In this document: positions 31,954 through 40,570 of the stretch, in pieces
How positions within the stretch are numbered: the first letter of the stretch is position 1
How the letters are laid out: every line of letters starts with the position of its first letter
Origin: Pseudomonas subflava
GTDB lineage: Bacteria > Pseudomonadota > Gammaproteobacteria > Pseudomonadales > Pseudomonadaceae
Reading direction: 5' to 3'
NCBI RefSeq assembly: GCF_023823685.1
Contig: NZ_JAMXBF010000003.1
Coordinates: forward strand, 558,001-622,000
Length of the DNA stretch: 64,000 nt
Translations under genes and position numbers: made by a program
The notes under the pieces: generated by a model
Told to the model about the DNA's origin: nothing
The model's database searches: none
What the model saw: only the letters and a program-made list of their open reading frames with translations

Positions 31954-32841
31954 TCAATACCACTTCTTCTCGCCCGCCGGCCGCTTCTTGAAACGCTTCA
32001 TGCTCCACAGGTACTGGCTGGGATAGGCGCGCACATAGCGTTCGAGTTCCCGGCTCATGGCCGTAGCTGATACCTGCGGGTCCTCGCTGTACATGTCTTC
32101 GGGCACCGCTTCGAAGATCACCTTGAAGCCGCTGTTGTCCGGAAGGCGCACGGCGTTCAGGAAGATGCCGACCGCCTTGCCGCCGGCGAGCATGCCGGGG
32201 ACGAACTTGCTGGTCAGTGCCTGGATCGCGCAGAACGGCACGAACAGGCCGCTGGAACGGCTCGGCTCCGGGTCGGCGGGAATGCCCACCACACCACCGC
32301 GGCGCACCTCCTTGATCACGCTGAGAATGCCTTCCTTGGTCGAGGGCGCCACGCGATTGCCCATCTGTGCGCGCTGCTTCTGCAGCAGCTCGTCGAGGGC
32401 CTGCAGCTTGGGCGGGCGGTAGAAGATGATCGGTTTGCACTGGGAGCAGAAGTAGTGGTTCAGCACCTCCCAGTTGCCCAGGTGGCTGGCCACGCCGACC
32501 ACGCCCTTGCCGGAGGCGAGCGCGGCCTGCAGCACCTCAAGGCCCTCGACCTCGCGCACCAGTTTGAGCGTGCGTTCGACCGGCCAGATCCAGGCGCAGG
32601 CGCTTTCAGTGAGGGTCTTGCCGATGTCGCGCAGGGTTGCGCCGACGAGGCGCTCTCGCTCGGCCGGGTCGAGTTCGGGGAAACACTTGGCCAGGTTGAT
32701 GCGCACCACGTCGCGCGAGCCATTGGGCAGCTTCCACATCAACCAGCCGATGGCCGAGCCGGCAGCCTGCACTGCACCCCAGGGCAGCAGGGCGAACAGG
32801 CGCAGAAAGCCGACCACCAAGGCGCCTTTCAATCTCTCCAC
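31954..32841 (-). CDS. Lipid A late acyltransferase, LpxL/HtrB-type
   Basis: Inner-membrane lysophospholipid-acyltransferase-superfamily enzyme (LPLAT/HtrB family) of 295 residues that adds a secondary acyl chain to lipid A. I prefer GTG 32841, with GGGAG six bases upstream, over TTG 32862, which has no ribosome-binding site. One N-terminal helix (VVGFLRLFALLPWGAVQAAG) is followed by the catalytic motif SHLGNWE (HX4E, about 125-131), YRPPK, and GIPADPEPSRSSGLFVPF. Which position of lipid A it acylates cannot be told from sequence. Confidence 0.9.
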   Translation of the reverse strand: MERLKGALVVGFLRLFALLPWGAVQAAGSAIGWLMWKLPNGSRDVVRINLAKCFPELDPAERERLVGATLRDIGKTLTESACAWIWPVERTLKLVREVEGLEVLQAALASGKGVVGVASHLGNWEVLNHYFCSQCKPIIFYRPPKLQALDELLQKQRAQMGNRVAPSTKEGILSVIKEVRRGGVVGIPADPEPSRSSGLFVPFCAIQALTSKFVPGMLAGGKAVGIFLNAVRLPDNSGFKVIFEAVPEDMYSEDPQVSATAMSRELERYVRAYPSQYLWSMKRFKKRPAGEKKWY

Positions 32842-32896
32842 GAACAACTCCCGGAAACGCAAAAGGCGGGCATTGTAACGGTTGTGACCGAAGGGT

Positions 32897-33448
32897 TCAG
32901 CCTTTGAGAACGTGGTACCTGTCGCAGTCGGTCGTATGGTCCATCACCATGCCGGCGGCCTGCATGTAGGCGTAGCAGATGGTCGGGCCGACGAAGGTGA
33001 AGCCGAGCTTCTTCAGCGCCTTGCTCATGGCATCGGCTTCGGGCGTCACCGCCGGCACGTCGCCGCGGCCGCTGAAGTGATTGATCTTCGGCGCACCGCC
33101 GACGAAGGACCAGAGCAGGCCGGCCGGGTCTTCCAGCTTCAACCAGGCCCGCGCGTTCTGCCGCGCGGCGTTCAGCTTCGCGCGGTTGCGGATGATGCCG
33201 GGATCCTGCATGCGCTCTTCGATCTCCGCGTCGCTCATCGCCGCCAGGCGCTCAGGGTCGAAGCCGAACAGTACCTGGCGATAGCGTCCGCGCTTCTTCA
33301 GTACGGTGATCCACGACAGCCCGGCCTGGAAGCCTTCCAGCAAGAGCATCTCGAACAGCCACTGCGGGTCGCGCTGCGGCACGCCCCATTCCTCGTCGTG
33401 GTAGGTGATGTACAGCGGGTCGTCGTTGCACCAGAAGCAGCGGGGCAT
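32897..33448 (-). CDS. tag: DNA-3-methyladenine glycosylase I
   Basis: Base-excision repair enzyme of 183 residues removing 3-methyladenine from alkylated DNA. The zinc-snap ligands are present: Cys4 and His17 at the N-terminus, His171 and Cys175 near the end (MDHTTDCDRYH). The catalytic-pocket Glu38 lies in LLLEGFQAGLSW. Upstream, a perfect LexA-type box (33496-33511) overlaps the -35 of a good promoter reading into this gene, so SOS control is likely. The E. coli enzyme is generally described as constitutive. Confidence 0.95.
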   Translation of the reverse strand: MPRCFWCNDDPLYITYHDEEWGVPQRDPQWLFEMLLLEGFQAGLSWITVLKKRGRYRQVLFGFDPERLAAMSDAEIEERMQDPGIIRNRAKLNAARQNARAWLKLEDPAGLLWSFVGGAPKINHFSGRGDVPAVTPEADAMSKALKKLGFTFVGPTICYAYMQAAGMVMDHTTDCDRYHVLKG

Positions 33449-33478
33449 GGCAGGGCACCTGTGAAGGAATCGAAACGA

Positions 33479-33511
33479 ACTATAGCCAATAGATACTGTA
33501 TGTAAATACAG
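33479..33511 (-). promoter_or_regulatory. tag promoter with LexA (SOS) box
   Basis: CTGTATGTAAATACAG at 33496-33511 matches the CTGT-N8-ACAG LexA consensus exactly. On the minus strand TTTACA (-35) lies inside it, and TATAGT (-10, 33479-33484) follows at 16 bp, placing the operator directly over the tag promoter 48 bp before its start codon. Confidence 0.8.
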
Positions 33512-33614
33512 CCTTTAGCCGACCTTCTGCTCGCGCCGGCGGCACCCTCGTTGCCGCACAGCCTTGGGGTATACTGCGCGGCTTTATGCAAACGCCTCGA
33601 CACCGGTGGTATTC

Positions 33615-34562
33615 GTGAGCCAGACAACGCCCGACGTGAGCACCTTCCAAGGCCTGATCCTCGCCCTCCAGAGCTATTGGGCCGAGCAAGGCTGCGTGAT
33701 CCTGCAACCCTACGACATGGAGATGGGGGCCGGTACCTTCCACACCGCCACCTTCCTGCGCGCCATCGGTCCGGAGACCTGGAACGCCGCCTACGTGCAG
33801 CCCTCGCGCCGCCCGGCCGACGGCCGCTACGGCGAGAACCCCAACCGCCTGCAGCACTACTACCAGTTCCAGGTGGTACTCAAGCCGAACCCGGAGAACA
33901 TCCAGGACCTGTACCTGGAATCGCTGCGCCGCATCGGCGTCGACACCCTGGTGCACGACATCCGCTTCGTCGAGGACAACTGGGAATCGCCGACTCTTGG
34001 CGCCTGGGGCCTGGGCTGGGAAGTCTGGCTGAACGGCATGGAAGTCACCCAGTTCACCTACTTCCAGCAGGTCGGCGGCGTCGAGTGCTACCCGGTCACC
34101 GGCGAGATCACCTACGGCCTCGAGCGCCTGGCCATGTACCTGCAGGGCGTCGACTCGGTGTACGACCTGGTCTACTCCGACGGGCCGTTCGGCAAGGTCA
34201 CCTACGGCGACGTGTTCCACCAGAACGAAGTGGAGCAGTCCACCTTCAACTTCGAGCACGCCAACGTCGATAAGCTGTTCGACCTGTTCGACTTCTACGA
34301 GTCCGAGGCCAACCGCCTGATGGAGCTGCAGCTGCCCCTGCCGGCCTATGAAATGGTGATCAAGGCCTCGCACAGCTTCAACCTGCTCGACGCCCGCCGC
34401 GCCATCTCGGTGACCGCGCGCCAGCAGTACATCCTGCGCGTGCGCACCCTGGCGCGGAACATCGCCCAGAGCTACCTGCTGGCCCGCGCCAAGCTCGGCT
34501 TCCCGATGGCCACCCCCGTACTGCGTGACGAAGTACTGGCCAAGCTCAAGGAGGCCGAATGA
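33615..34562 (+). CDS. glyQ: Glycyl-tRNA synthetase alpha subunit
   Basis: Catalytic alpha subunit (315 residues) of the bacterial alpha2-beta2 GlyRS, a class II synthetase. I start at GTG 33615 ([15 protein letters not shown]), which gives the family length; the longer frame from 33564 has no ribosome-binding site. Motifs: [19 protein letters not shown] (motif 1/2 region), [13 protein letters not shown], and [12 protein letters not shown] (motif 3). It overlaps glyS at the ATGATG junction. A -10-like TATACT at 33570-33575 probably belongs to its promoter. Confidence 0.96.
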   Translation: MSQTTPDVSTFQGLILALQSYWAEQGCVILQPYDMEMGAGTFHTATFLRAIGPETWNAAYVQPSRRPADGRYGENPNRLQHYYQFQVVLKPNPENIQDLYLESLRRIGVDTLVHDIRFVEDNWESPTLGAWGLGWEVWLNGMEVTQFTYFQQVGGVECYPVTGEITYGLERLAMYLQGVDSVYDLVYSDGPFGKVTYGDVFHQNEVEQSTFNFEHANVDKLFDLFDFYESEANRLMELQLPLPAYEMVIKASHSFNLLDARRAISVTARQQYILRVRTLARNIAQSYLLARAKLGFPMATPVLRDEVLAKLKEAE

Positions 34563-36616
34563 TGAGTGCTCAGGATTTTCTGGTTGAGCTGGGCACCGAA
34601 GAGCTGCCACCCAAGGCCCTGAAGAGCCTCGGCGAAGCCTTCCTCGCCGGCATCGAGAAGGGCCTCAAGGCCGCCGGCCTGGAGTACGCCACCGCCCGCT
34701 TCTACGCGGCGCCGCGGCGCCTGGCCGTAGTGGTCGAGCAACTGGCTGCGCAGCAGCCGGACCGCAGCGTGCGCCTCGACGGCCCGCCCGTGCAGGCCGC
34801 CTTCGACGCCGAGGGCAAGCCGACCCAGGCCGCCTTGGGCTTTGCCAAAAAATGCGGCGTCGAACTGAGCCAGATCGACACCAGCGGCCCGAAACTGAAG
34901 TTCGAGCAGAGCATCGCCGGCCAGCCCGCCGCCAGCCTGCTGCCGGGCATCGTCGAGACCTCCCTCGGCGAGCTGCCGATTCCGAAACGCATGCGCTGGG
35001 CCGCGCGCAAGGACGAATTCGTGCGTCCGACCCAGTGGCTGGTGATGCTGTTCGGCGACGCGGTCGTTGACTGCGAGATCCTCGCCCAGAAGGCCGGCCG
35101 CATCTCACGCGGCCACCGCTTCCATGCGAACCGTGACGTGACCATTTCCAGCCCGGCCCGCTACGCCGAAGACCTGCGCGCCGCCTACGTGGTCGCCGAC
35201 TTCGCCGAGCGCCGCCAGCAGATCGCCGCCCGCGTCGAAGAACTGGCCCGTGCCGAGAACGGCAGCGCCATCGTGCCGCCGGCCCTGCTCGATGAAGTCA
35301 GCGCCCTGGTCGAATGGCCGGTGCCGCTGGTCTGCTCGTTCGAGGAACGCTTCCTCGAGGTGCCGCAGGAAGCCCTGATCACCACCATGCAGGACAACCA
35401 GAAGTACTTCTGCCTGCTGGATGGCAACGGCAAGCTGCTGCCGCGCTTCATCACCGTGGCCAACATCGAATCGAAAGACCCGGCGCAAATCGTCACCGGC
35501 AACGAGAAGGTGGTGCGCCCGCGCCTGACCGACGCCGAGTTCTTCTTCAAGCAAGACAAGCGCCAGCCGCTGGAAAAGCGCAACGAGCGCCTGGCCAACG
35601 TGGTGTTCCAGGCCCAGCTCGGCAGCGTGTTCGACAAGGCCGAGCGCGTCTCCAAGCTCGCCGCCTTTATTGCCGAGCGCATTGGTGGCGATGCCACCCG
35701 CGCGGCCCGCGCCGGCATCCTCTCCAAGTGCGACCTGGCCACCGAGATGGTCGGCGAGTTCCCAGAGATGCAGGGCATTGCCGGCTACTACTACGCCAAG
35801 CATGACGGCGAGGCCGACGATGTGGCCCTGGCGCTGAACGAGCAGTACATGCCGCGTGGCGCCGGCGCCGAGCTGCCGCAGACCCTCACCGGTTCCGCGG
35901 TCGCCGTGGCGGACAAGCTCGACACCCTGGTCGGCATCTTCGGCATCGGCATGCTGCCGACGGGCTCCAAGGACCCCTACGCCCTGCGCCGCGCCGCGCT
36001 CGGCGTGCTGCGCATCCTGATCGAGAAGCAGCTGGACCTCGACCTGGTCGAGGCGGTGAGCTTCGCCATCGGTCTGTACGGCAGCAAGATCAAGAGCGAA
36101 GGCCTCGCCGTTCAGGTGCTGGATTTCATCTTCGACCGTCTGCGTGCGCGCTACGAAGACGAAGGTGTGGACGTGGCCGTGTACCAGGCGGTGCGCGCGC
36201 TCAAGCCGGCGTCGCCGCTGGACTTCGACCAGCGCGTGCAGGCCGTGCAGGCCTTCCGCACGCTGCCGGAAGCCGCCGCCCTGGCCGCCGCCAACAAGCG
36301 CGTGTCCAACCTGCTGAGCAAGTACGAAGGCCAGGTCGCCGCCAGCGCCGAAGCCCACTACTTCGACAATCCGACGGAGTTCAGCCTGTACTCGGCCATC
36401 CAGCAGGCCAGCCAGGCCGTGGCGCCGATGGCGGCCGCCCGTTGCTACTGCGAGGCGCTGGAACGCCTGGCCGCCCTGCGCGAGCCGGTGGATGCGTTCT
36501 TCGAGGCCGTGCTGGTCAATGCCGAGGACGCCTCGGTGCGGGCCAACCGCTACGCGCTGCTCAACCAGCTGCGCGGGCTGTTCCTCGGCGTCGCCGACAT
36601 CTCCCTGCTGGGCTGA
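34562..36616 (+). CDS. glyS: Glycyl-tRNA synthetase beta subunit
   Basis: tRNA-binding beta subunit of GlyRS, 684 residues. Two tandem ATGs (34559 and 34562) exist; AAGGAGG at 34548-34554 is better spaced for the second. Family features: N-terminal [23 protein letters not shown], the HD-type domain in the middle, and the C-terminal anticodon-binding DALR-like region ([20 protein letters not shown]). It is translationally coupled to glyQ. A long hairpin separates it from gmhB. Confidence 0.97.
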   Translation: MSAQDFLVELGTEELPPKALKSLGEAFLAGIEKGLKAAGLEYATARFYAAPRRLAVVVEQLAAQQPDRSVRLDGPPVQAAFDAEGKPTQAALGFAKKCGVELSQIDTSGPKLKFEQSIAGQPAASLLPGIVETSLGELPIPKRMRWAARKDEFVRPTQWLVMLFGDAVVDCEILAQKAGRISRGHRFHANRDVTISSPARYAEDLRAAYVVADFAERRQQIAARVEELARAENGSAIVPPALLDEVSALVEWPVPLVCSFEERFLEVPQEALITTMQDNQKYFCLLDGNGKLLPRFITVANIESKDPAQIVTGNEKVVRPRLTDAEFFFKQDKRQPLEKRNERLANVVFQAQLGSVFDKAERVSKLAAFIAERIGGDATRAARAGILSKCDLATEMVGEFPEMQGIAGYYYAKHDGEADDVALALNEQYMPRGAGAELPQTLTGSAVAVADKLDTLVGIFGIGMLPTGSKDPYALRRAALGVLRILIEKQLDLDLVEAVSFAIGLYGSKIKSEGLAVQVLDFIFDRLRARYEDEGVDVAVYQAVRALKPASPLDFDQRVQAVQAFRTLPEAAALAAANKRVSNLLSKYEGQVAASAEAHYFDNPTEFSLYSAIQQASQAVAPMAAARCYCEALERLAALREPVDAFFEAVLVNAEDASVRANRYALLNQLRGLFLGVADISLLG

Positions 36617-36621
36617 CGGCT

Positions 36622-36646
36622 CACCGGGCGGCGCGATGCCGCCCGG
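36622..36646. repeat. Hairpin between glyS and gmhB
   Basis: ACCGGGCGGC and GCCGCCCGGT are a perfect ten-base inverted repeat around GCGAT, six bases after the glyS stop. There is no T tract. It may stabilise the upstream mRNA or act as a weak terminator within the operon. Confidence 0.6.
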
Positions 36647-36662
36647 TCGCCCTGGTAAGCGT

Positions 36663-37193
36663 ATGAAGCTGCTGATTCTCGACCGCGACGGCGTCATCAA
36701 TGAAGACTCCGACGCCTATATCAAGTCCCTCGACGAATGGATTCCGGTGCCCGGCTCCATCGAGGCCATCGCGCGCCTGAGCAGGGCCGGTTGGACCGTG
36801 GCGGTGGCCACCAACCAGTCCGGCCTCGCCCGCGGCTACTACGACGTCACGGTGCTGGAGTCCATGCACGCGCGCCTGCGCCAGCTGGTGGCGGAGCAGG
36901 GCGGCGAAGTCGGCCTGATCGTCCACTGCCCGCATGGCCCGGACGACGGCTGCGACTGCCGCAAGCCGAAGCCTGGCATGCTGCTGCAGATCGCCGCGCA
37001 CTACGGCACGGAACTGACCGGTGTCTGGTTCGTCGGCGACAGCCGCGGTGACCTCGACGCCGCCCTGGCCGTCCATTGCCAACCCGTTCTGGTGAAGACC
37101 GGCAAGGGCGAGCGTACGCTGGCCAAGCCGTTGCCAGCGGGAACCCTGATATTCGATGATCTGGCGGCGATAGCCGACCAGCTGCTGCTCTAG
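36663..37193 (+). CDS. gmhB: D-glycero-beta-D-manno-heptose-1,7-bisphosphate 7-phosphatase
   Basis: HAD-superfamily phosphatase of 176 residues in ADP-heptose synthesis for the LPS inner core. ATG 36663 was chosen over upstream in-frame codons that lie within glyS. Catalytic Asp7 and Asp9 are in LILDRDGVIN; VATNQSG is motif II; KPKPGM and VGDSRGDLDAA are motifs III/IV. A zinc-binding loop, CPHGPDDGCDCRKPKP, is typical of GmhB. plsC follows 15 bases later. Confidence 0.95.
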   Translation: MKLLILDRDGVINEDSDAYIKSLDEWIPVPGSIEAIARLSRAGWTVAVATNQSGLARGYYDVTVLESMHARLRQLVAEQGGEVGLIVHCPHGPDDGCDCRKPKPGMLLQIAAHYGTELTGVWFVGDSRGDLDAALAVHCQPVLVKTGKGERTLAKPLPAGTLIFDDLAAIADQLLL

Positions 37194-37208
37194 GAGAGCC
37201 CGAGCCCC

Positions 37209-37982
37209 ATGACGACCGTGCAGGCCATCAGAACCTTCGTTTTCTACCTGCTGCTGTCGTCCAGCTCGTTCTTCTGGTGCATCCTCTGCGTGTTCATCGC
37301 GCCCTTTCTGCCGTTCCGTTCCCGCTATCGCCTGGTCGTGCAGGCCTGGTGCCGCTGCGCCACCTGGCTGGCCAAGGTGGTGGTCGGCATCCGCTACGAG
37401 GTGCACGGCCTGGAGAACATTCCGCAGCAGCCCTGCGTGATCCTGGCCAAACACCAGAGCACCTGGGAAACCTTCTTCCTCTCCGCCCTATTCGAACCAC
37501 TGTCCCAGGTGGTCAAGCGCGAGCTGCTCTACGTGCCGTTCTTCGGCTGGGCGATGGCCATGCTCAAGCCCATCGCCATCGACCGCAGCAACCCCAAGGC
37601 CGCCCTCAAGCAGCTGGCAAAGCAGGGCGATGAACGCATCAAGCAGGGCGCCTGGGTATTGGTGTTTCCCGAGGGCACGCGCATCCCGCCGGGCCAGATC
37701 GGCAAGTTCTCCCGCGGTGGCGCCGCCCTGGCCGTGAATGCCGGCCTGCCGGTACTGCCGATTGCCCACAACGCCGGCGAGTTCTGGCCCAAGCAGGGCT
37801 GGGCCAAGTATCCGGGCACCATCCGGGTGGTGATCGGCCCGGCGATGCATGCCGAAGGCGAGGGTCCTCGCGCCATCGCCGAACTGAACGAACGCGCCTT
37901 TACCTGGGTGAGCCAGGCACAGCAGTCGATCAGCGGCGCCGCCACTCAGGAATGCGTGGAGAACGCGTCCAACGCCGCCTGA
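37209..37982 (+). CDS. plsC: 1-acyl-sn-glycerol-3-phosphate acyltransferase
   Basis: LPLAT-family enzyme of 257 residues that converts lysophosphatidic acid to phosphatidic acid, the precursor of all phospholipids. N-terminal hydrophobic segments (about 10-35) anchor it to the inner membrane. The catalytic motif is KHQSTWE (His82, Glu87), i.e. HX4E rather than the canonical HX4D; the acyl-acceptor motif FPEGTR is at 153-158. It ends the glyQS-gmhB-plsC cluster. A second, shorter acyltransferase of the same superfamily lies in the lipid operon at 42372. Confidence 0.93.
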   Translation: MTTVQAIRTFVFYLLLSSSSFFWCILCVFIAPFLPFRSRYRLVVQAWCRCATWLAKVVVGIRYEVHGLENIPQQPCVILAKHQSTWETFFLSALFEPLSQVVKRELLYVPFFGWAMAMLKPIAIDRSNPKAALKQLAKQGDERIKQGAWVLVFPEGTRIPPGQIGKFSRGGAALAVNAGLPVLPIAHNAGEFWPKQGWAKYPGTIRVVIGPAMHAEGEGPRAIAELNERAFTWVSQAQQSISGAATQECVENASNAA

Positions 37983-37983
37983 T

Positions 37984-37992
37984 TGTGGATAA
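37984..37992 (-). promoter_or_regulatory. Consensus DnaA box upstream of lipid operon
   Basis: TGTGGATAA (TTATCCACA on the minus strand) is an exact DnaA-box match two bases past the plsC stop, in the 199 bp leader of the ynbA-like gene, about 12 kb from oriC. Confidence 0.6.
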
Positions 37993-38181
37993 GCTGTGCA
38001 GAAGATACCGGCAGAGTGACATCACCGCTTGCAACTCGCTGATTTACCGATCGTTTTTGGTGCGGCCAGGGAACGGCGCGACAGGGTATAAGTTTCGAGC
38101 GGCACCGCACGTTCTATGCGCAGCCGAGTACCGGCAAAGCGGTTAAGCTAGCGGAACGCAACGGGAAAGGGATTTCGTTTC

Positions 38182-38805
38182 ATGCCATCGATCTACCAGC
38201 TCAAGCCGCGCTTTCAGAACCTGTTGCGCCCGGGGGTAAAGGGCCTATACGAGCGTGGCGTCACCGCCAATCAGGTGACTCTCACCGCGGCCCTGATCTC
38301 CGTGCTGCTGGGCGCCCTGCTGGCCTGGCTGCCGCATCACACCTGGCTGTTCGCCCTGATCCCGCTGTGGATGTTGCTGCGCATGGCGTTGAACGCCGTC
38401 GACGGCATGCTGGCCCGCGAGTTCGGCCAGCAGTCCAGGCTTGGCGCCTACCTCAACGAACTCAGCGACGTGGTCGCCGACAGCGCCCTGTACCTGCCCT
38501 TCGCCCTGCTCGCCGGCGTATCGCCGACCCTGGTGGTGCTGGTGGTGGTGCTGGCGGTGATCAGCGAATACGCCGGCGTGCTCGGCCCGATGGTCGGCGC
38601 CTCGCGCCGCTACGACGGCCCCATGGGCAAGAGCGACCGCGCCTTCTGCTTCGGCGTGCTGGGCGCCGGCGTGGCGTCCGGCCTGCTGCCGGCGTCTTGG
38701 ATAAACGTTTTGCTGGCCGTGATCCTGCTGTTGCTACTGGCGACCCTGATCAATCGCGTGCGCCAAGGCCTTGCCGAGGTCGCACCCACCTCTCACTCGG
38801 AATAG
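38182..38805 (+). CDS. ynbA: CDP-alcohol phosphatidyltransferase family protein, YnbA-like
   Basis: Integral membrane protein of 207 residues with about six helices, first gene of the lipid operon. The CDP-alcohol phosphotransferase signature D-x2-DG-x2-AR-x8-G-x3-D-x3-D is recognisable at 71-96, but reads N71-AV-DG-ML-AR-(x8)-G88-AYL-N92-ELS-D96. The first and third metal-binding Asp are thus Asn. From memory E. coli YnbA has the same substitutions, so it is a subfamily trait, not damage. It would transfer a phospho-head group from a CDP-activated lipid to an unknown acceptor alcohol, or use altered chemistry. ATG 38182 follows GGGAAAGGG. Confidence 0.85.
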   Translation: MPSIYQLKPRFQNLLRPGVKGLYERGVTANQVTLTAALISVLLGALLAWLPHHTWLFALIPLWMLLRMALNAVDGMLAREFGQQSRLGAYLNELSDVVADSALYLPFALLAGVSPTLVVLVVVLAVISEYAGVLGPMVGASRRYDGPMGKSDRAFCFGVLGAGVASGLLPASWINVLLAVILLLLLATLINRVRQGLAEVAPTSHSE

Positions 38806-38815
38806 GGACATTTCG

Positions 38816-40570
38816 ATGCGCGACTGCACGACGGCGGTCTTTCTCACCCACGACGGCGTGGAGCTGCTCTACCGCCACTGGCCGGCCACTCAACCCGGCG
38901 ACGGCCCGCGCAAGGCGGTGGTGATGTTCCACCGCGGCCACGAGCACGGCGGACGCATGGCCCACCTGCCCGCCGAGCTGGACCTGCCCGACTACGACTT
39001 CTTCGCCTGGGATGCCCGCGGTCACGGACTCTCGCCAGGCGCCCGCGGCGACAGCCCGAGCTTCGCCACCAGCGTGCGCGACGTGCAGACCTTCCTCGAC
39101 CATATCAGCGCAACCCACGCTATCGAGCAGACGGAGATGGCCGTGCTGGCGCAGAGCGTCGGCGCGGTGATCATCAGCACCTGGGCCCACGATTACGCCC
39201 CGAAGGTGCGCTGCCTGGTACTGGCCTCGCCGGCGTTTAAGGTCAAGCTCTACGTGCCCTTCGCCCGTCCGGGCCTGAAGCTGCTGCGCCAGTGGCGCGG
39301 CAACTTCTTCGTCAACAGCTACGTCAAGGCGCGCTTCCTCAGCCACGATCCCGAGCGCATCGCCTCCTTCGAGAACGACCCGCTGATCACCCGGCCGATT
39401 TCGGTGAACATGCTGCTCGGCCTGTACGACGCCGCCGAGCGCGTGGTGAACGACGCCCAGGCGATCCAGGTGCCGACCCAGCTGCTGATCTCCGGCGCCG
39501 ACTTCGTCGTGCATCGCCAGCCGCAGGAGCAGTTCTTCGAGCGCCTGGGCAGCCTGCGCAAGGAAAAGCACATCCTGCCCGGCTTCTTCCACGACACCCT
39601 CGGCGAGCGCGACCGCGGCCATGCCTTGAGCCGTGCGCGGCGCTTCATCCTGGATAGCTTCGAACAGCCGGCCGAGCGCCCCTCGCTGCTGGATGCCGAC
39701 CGTTGCGGCTGGAGCTGCGCCGAGGCCGAGAGCCTGGCCGCGCCGCTACCCAGGAATTCGTTCGCCGATCTCTATTGGCGCGCCACCCGCGCCGGCCTGA
39801 AACTCGGCAACGGACTGTCCGACGGCGTGAAGCTCGGCTTCGATACGGGCTTCGACTCCGGCAGCACCCTGGACTACGTCTACCGCAACCAACCGTCCGG
39901 CAAGTCCGCGCTGGGCCGCCTGATCGACGCCAACTACCTCAACTCCATCGGCTGGCGCGGCATTCGCCAGCGCAAGGTGCATGCCGAAGAGCTGCTGCGC
40001 CTGGCCATGGGCCGGCTGCGCGAGGCGGGCAGGGCGGTGCGCATCGTCGATATCGCCGCCGGCCATGGCCGCTACATCCTCGAGTCGCTGGAAGGGCTTG
40101 AACACAAGCCGGACTCGATTCTGCTGCGCGACTACAGCGATATCAACGTGCGCGACGGCGGTACCCTGATCGAGCAGAAGGGACTGGGCGACATCGCCCG
40201 CTTCGTCAAAGGCGATGCCTTCGACAAGGCAGATTTGGCCTCACTCGATCCCAAGCCAACAGTGGCGGTAGTCTCCGGCCTCTATGAACTGTTTGGCAGC
40301 AACCAGATGGTCGGCGACTCGCTGGCCGGGCTGGCGGCGGCGGTCGAGGAGGGCGGCTACCTGGTCTACACCGGTCAGCCCTGGCACCCGCAGCTGGAGC
40401 TGATCGCCCGCGCCCTGACCAGCCATCGCCAGGGCCAGGCCTGGGTCATGCGCCGGCGCAGCCAGGCGGAGATGGACCAGTTGGTGGAAGCCGCCGGCTT
40501 CCGCAAGCTGGAACAGCGCATCGATGAATGGGGCATCTTCAGCGTGTCCCTGGCTCAGCGGGTGTCCTGA
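38816..40570 (+). CDS. ynbC: Bifunctional alpha/beta hydrolase - SAM methyltransferase, YnbC-like
   Basis: Fusion protein of 584 residues, no signal peptide. The N-terminal half is a serine lipase-like alpha/beta hydrolase (monoacylglycerol-lipase group): nucleophile Ser114 in AQSVG, Asp229 in SGADF, His259 in GFFHD. The C-terminal third is a class I methyltransferase with SAM motif VDIAAGHGRY (411-420) and a later GGYLVYTGQPWHPQ. It lies 10 bp after the ynbA-like gene and overlaps the next by one base. ATG 38816 has GGGA upstream. The pairing suggests deacylation coupled to methylation of a lipid, but no reaction is known to me. Confidence 0.85.
   Translation: MRDCTTAVFLTHDGVELLYRHWPATQPGDGPRKAVVMFHRGHEHGGRMAHLPAELDLPDYDFFAWDARGHGLSPGARGDSPSFATSVRDVQTFLDHISATHAIEQTEMAVLAQSVGAVIISTWAHDYAPKVRCLVLASPAFKVKLYVPFARPGLKLLRQWRGNFFVNSYVKARFLSHDPERIASFENDPLITRPISVNMLLGLYDAAERVVNDAQAIQVPTQLLISGADFVVHRQPQEQFFERLGSLRKEKHILPGFFHDTLGERDRGHALSRARRFILDSFEQPAERPSLLDADRCGWSCAEAESLAAPLPRNSFADLYWRATRAGLKLGNGLSDGVKLGFDTGFDSGSTLDYVYRNQPSGKSALGRLIDANYLNSIGWRGIRQRKVHAEELLRLAMGRLREAGRAVRIVDIAAGHGRYILESLEGLEHKPDSILLRDYSDINVRDGGTLIEQKGLGDIARFVKGDAFDKADLASLDPKPTVAVVSGLYELFGSNQMVGDSLAGLAAAVEEGGYLVYTGQPWHPQLELIARALTSHRQGQAWVMRRRSQAEMDQLVEAAGFRKLEQRIDEWGIFSVSLAQRVS

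Noticed and set aside
37452..37469. HX4E in PlsC as a catalytic defect
   Set aside because: Glu in this position occurs in other members of the LPLAT superfamily, including the LpxL-type protein at 31954, and FPEGTR is intact.
38392..38469. Asp-to-Asn changes in YnbA as a sign of a pseudogene
   Set aside because: The frame is intact, the surrounding motif is conserved and the operon is tightly packed; the same residues are recalled from E. coli YnbA.
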